Source: Varroa destructor (Eukaryota > Arthropoda > Arachnida > Mesostigmata > Varroidae). From it: a stretch of DNA of 64,000 nucleotides. The notes under the pieces were generated by a model. The model saw only the letters and a list, made by a program, of their open reading frames with translations. It had not been told where the DNA came from and did no database searches. Location: NCBI RefSeq assembly GCF_002443255.2, contig NW_019211454.1, forward strand, positions 13,166,248-13,230,247, given 5' to 3'. The position numbers and the translations under genes were made by a program. Shown here piece after piece: positions 60,601 through 64,000 of the stretch (positions are counted from its first letter, which is position 1; every line of letters starts with the position of its first letter).

Positions 60601-61900
60601 GAAATAAATCATACTTCTCCGAGAAACTGTGAGGGGTACGTTCTTGTGTCTCGGATGCTTGATAAGCGCAAGCACTACTTTCACATAAAACATTATAGGA
60701 ATATCTCATTTCTGCTTCGAGCCGTGTGATCCTCTCTGCCGCGACTGGTGAGACTGTGTAGTGGCGCATTGCTATCGCGGTTGCCACAGGTCTATCAAAC
60801 AAACGATGGAATAATACAGAAAGTTTAGTAAAAACATTGGTATTTCGCCATATTGTCGGGTACAATATTATTGTACTATAATTGTGCGGGACCAATCCGC
60901 ACACTGCAAGCGTCCCTTTGGGTGTCGCATACGCCAGTTGCATAGTGAAACAAATATAAAAAAAACAGTAACAGTAGGAGATTCATAGCCTGATCGTCAG
61001 TCAATTAACTCGCCTTTATAGCCTGACAGCCTGGGGAAATATTTCGGCAAAGGAAAGCAAATATTAGAGAGATAAAGATGAAAATACGGCTCCGATCCTT
61101 AGGTAGTTCTAAATTCAATCAACTCAATTTTTGGTTTATTTAATAAGAATCGATTTTACTCCGTGGTATTTATCGAAGGCATCCTTAAATCTAGTCGAAT
61201 ACGGTTTACGTAATGTTGGTAATAAGTTTGCACCGCATCTTCTGATAGTAAAACACTTCCATGGGAAAAACTATTGGATACCATAGTGAATAATCATTCA
61301 AGATAATTGCGGCCAGACGCATTAACGGCCTAGAATACGTTACTGGAAAAGCAAGTAGCAAACGAGGATAAAGACATTGTTTCTCTAAGACAAAGATATA
61401 TGTTGTTTGAAATAAAAATCTACCACGACATCGTAAAATGGTTGACGCACCAATTTTTTTTCTTATCCTTTTTAACGTCCGGTGTAAACTAGACAATGCG
61501 ATTCCCTAAACACCCTGTGTAAGAAACAATCATCTATAAGACCAGCAAAAACTAGTTGACGCCGCGCACCAATTTAACTTAATTTACTTTCTCATCCCAT
61601 ATTTGCCACTTGTTAATTGTGTTTCCTACTTAAATCAATATCAAAACAAAACTTTTCGTCGTTGTTTGTTGAAAGCACATTGTCGCCATACTTGCCGAAT
61701 TCTTCGATTCTGTAGCACATTAGACCCCAATACGTTCACAGCCTCTATGTGTAACCACCAGCTGGCTTTTATGGACGCAGAGAAACTCAAAATCGGCCGA
61801 CTTCTACATTTTCCGCATACGCAGTGATACTTACCGATACGACCATCACCTGCACCACTGTTCGCTACCTCGCTGTTCGCAACACTCCCTCTGTGTTATG
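57696..61900. other. Gene-poor region with one GC-rich island
   Basis: About 58480-59400 is GC-richer, with TTG/GTT and CTG triplet runs and a 188-codon minus-strand frame that has no early ATG and reads as low complexity. Short palindromes occur at 58753-58769 and 60860-60876. The rest is AT-leaning DNA without recognisable genes. Confidence 0.45.
60860..60876. repeat. 17-bp palindrome
   Basis: GTACAATA and its reverse complement flank a single T. Confidence 0.7.
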
Positions 61901-62841
61901 CCGTTCTAATACGCGCTACCTCACACAAATAAAGGTATAGGAAAGATCCGCCGTTGCGTACGCAGCATTACATCGGCACTGATCCGCAGTGCTGTCCGAA
62001 CTGCTCTTAACTGCAGTGGTTATAGCATCGTCCTTACCCGACTATGCCGCACGCACGTACACACGGACGCACGAACACCTGTCGTCTGCGCAAGCGTACG
62101 TTGTGGATGAGTTGAAAGCGGCGACGATCGTGACAGAACTGACCATCACAGATGGGAGACAAACGCTTTGCGAAGACGTATTCCCAATATCCAGTGGAGG
62201 TAGACACCCTTCCTATTGTCATTGGTGCTCCTCTTGCGAATGTGTTTTTAGAGGTTCGAACAGGCAACTGTTCCCCCTTCGTCCGCTGCCTCGAGACAGC
62301 TGTTTTAGAATGAATTAATTAGGAGTTGGGTCCGGTCGACGCACGACGATTTTATGCCATTGAAGGGGTATATGAGATAGTTGTTATGAGCTTATAGGCA
62401 GTGCTATTTTATATACTATCCGATTAACTGTTATCGCAGTGCTTCTAGCGAACTATGCGACACAACCAGTCTGACGACTCGCGGTTATTACGATTCAATT
62501 TTTATCTATAGTTCTAATTGCTTTTGACACTGTGACCTCTTTAAGAGTTGTGAGGTCCACTTTTCGACCCAACCGTAGTTGGCTCGCGCAAATATTGAAT
62601 GCATTTGTGTGTATCTTGAATCGTTAAGATTCAAGCATATGTGTACATTTAACTATCTATCTGAAATCGTTTACTCAATACCGAGCTGATAAAGATTTTT
62701 CACTGGTGCTCAGTATTTATCTTTCAGAGGTCGTGGCTCAGAGACAACAGAGAATCGCCACGTAAGCACGCCATCATCGATTGTTTTTCTGCTTTATTTG
62801 TAAGCCGATAACTTACAAGGTTTTTAAAAATTGCAACCAGA

Positions 62842-62948
62842 CTACTCAAGTTACGAACAGACACCATTTACAAGATCCCTAGAACTGCTACTCAAGTTAC
62901 GAACAGACACCATTTACAAGATCCCTAGAACTGCTACTCAAGTTACGA
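62842..62948. repeat. 46-bp tandem duplication, 2.3 perfect copies
   Basis: Units at 62842-62887 and 62888-62933 are identical, and the first 15 bases repeat again at 62934-62948. Perfect identity in otherwise decayed DNA suggests a recent event or a variable minisatellite. It could also be an assembly artefact. Confidence 0.95.
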
Positions 62949-64000
62949 TGCTCTTTGGTCCCTAATAGAAAAAGAAGCTATATCTATGTTATTAGAATTA
63001 TGCTTATTCTATGCGATTTTTTTTTACGTTTACAAGCTAACGTGAAGCTATGCGGTATCACTTCAAAAGCAGTTATACTGGACAACATGATTGAAGAAGG
63101 TATGCGTAGTTGATAGGCGCATCTGTCTAAGAAAAATGCAACACAGTAATCTTCGTCTTGCTAATTTATCACATTAACAAGTTGGCAAAGATTGTGTGGT
63201 TTGTATTATAGATACAACGACATTAATAGAAGCAATAAGGCATCGTCTAGACAAATCGTTCGCTCCCGTCTCTAGTAATCCCTGTATCTGGAAGTATCTA
63301 GAAGAAGAAATAGAAAAAGAATATTCTCTACTATATTAGAAGAATATTCAAAGTAGCTAACTAAATAAAGCAGCTATACTACAAATGAAGTAGCTTTTGC
63401 CGCTAGATCTTGATCACCTTCACTATTTACATGACGCGAAGGACGTTAACTAGGTCGTAAGCGCGGAATTTTTCTTCGGTCCGTAATAGGTGTTTCAGAT
63501 ACAAACCTGTTATTTTTATCCTATTTACATTGTACCATGACATTTCTTTAATATTAAATAAATAAAGTTTCTAAAATATAAAAGTAAATAAGTCGTGCTA
63601 TGTCCCTTTGATTGAAATACACTTTTACTTTTTTGATTCTCCGTGCTCTAATGTCCATCATACGAATTTTAATTAAACGGGCAGTCCTACGATATATGGC
63701 AACGAAGATTAATGGCTGGAAAAGCGTAATTGGGCCAAAACGAGAATTATGGTACATCGCGAAATATGCCATGTTAAACTTCCCCTCGACTGTTCTTTTT
63801 CTGTGATCAACTTTAACCACATCTATGATCGATTGAACATTTCAGTGTTCAAGGGTGAATCGGGGACATTACGATGTCCTGCAGCCTACCCGCTAGTCGC
63901 GCTTGGCTCCAACGGCTTTCCCATGAGTAACTCTTTTCAAAGACGTTTCTTCTAGAACGATTGACGTGCAGCTTTAATAGACACTCTGTTTGACTGAAGT
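62949..64000. other. Gene-poor right end
   Basis: AT-rich DNA with no recognisable gene. Overlapping frames on both strands at 63554-63955 are short and resemble no family. Confidence 0.5.

Noticed and set aside
1..64000. CRISPR arrays, operons, insertion sequences or phage
   Set aside because: Spliced genes, polyadenylation signals and a SINE family show a eukaryotic nuclear genome. The only tandem array (62842-62948) has no spacers.

Overview
This is a eukaryotic nuclear window, almost certainly arthropod and plausibly a parasitiform mite or tick. The support is an arthropod-like Yurt/EPB41L5 FERM protein, ordinary GT-AG introns with AATAAA signals, a tRNA-derived SINE family, many microsatellites, and an AT-leaning background broken by GC-rich, triplet-repeat-rich islands. 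I see no operons, CRISPR arrays, insertion sequences or other prokaryotic features. A 100-N block at 15694-15793 is an assembly gap.

Layout. 1-7677 is gene-poor DNA with foldback structures. 7678-16617, minus strand, holds nine phase-consistent coding exons of one large gene whose 5' end is missing. It encodes at least 1,757 residues of mostly low-complexity, basic, Ser/Thr/Pro-rich protein that I do not recognise. 16618-30000 is gene-poor and carries three copies of a degraded SINE, a near-perfect 35-bp hairpin and several palindromes. About 30150-34348 is GC-rich and probably holds the promoter and 5' leader of the next gene. 34349-36691, plus strand, is one uninterrupted 780-codon frame for a Yurt/EPB41L5 (band 4.1-like 5) cortical polarity protein, with a polyadenylation signal near 36927. 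36692-64000 has no gene I can defend. It contains GC-rich stop-poor islands, two or three more SINE copies near 56-57 kb, simple repeats, a strong hairpin at 57.5 kb and a 46-bp tandem duplication at 62.8 kb.

The two genes show no sign of working together. Yurt should act under the plasma membrane in epithelial polarity and junctions. The unknown minus-strand protein looks nuclear (basic patches, glutamine and proline tracts, many SP/TP sites). The observations most worth following are the unidentified large gene, the intronless Yurt frame beside a nine-exon neighbour, the tRNA-derived SINE family and the microRNA- or MITE-like hairpin at 23.4 kb. No candidate for a completely new molecular system stands out.
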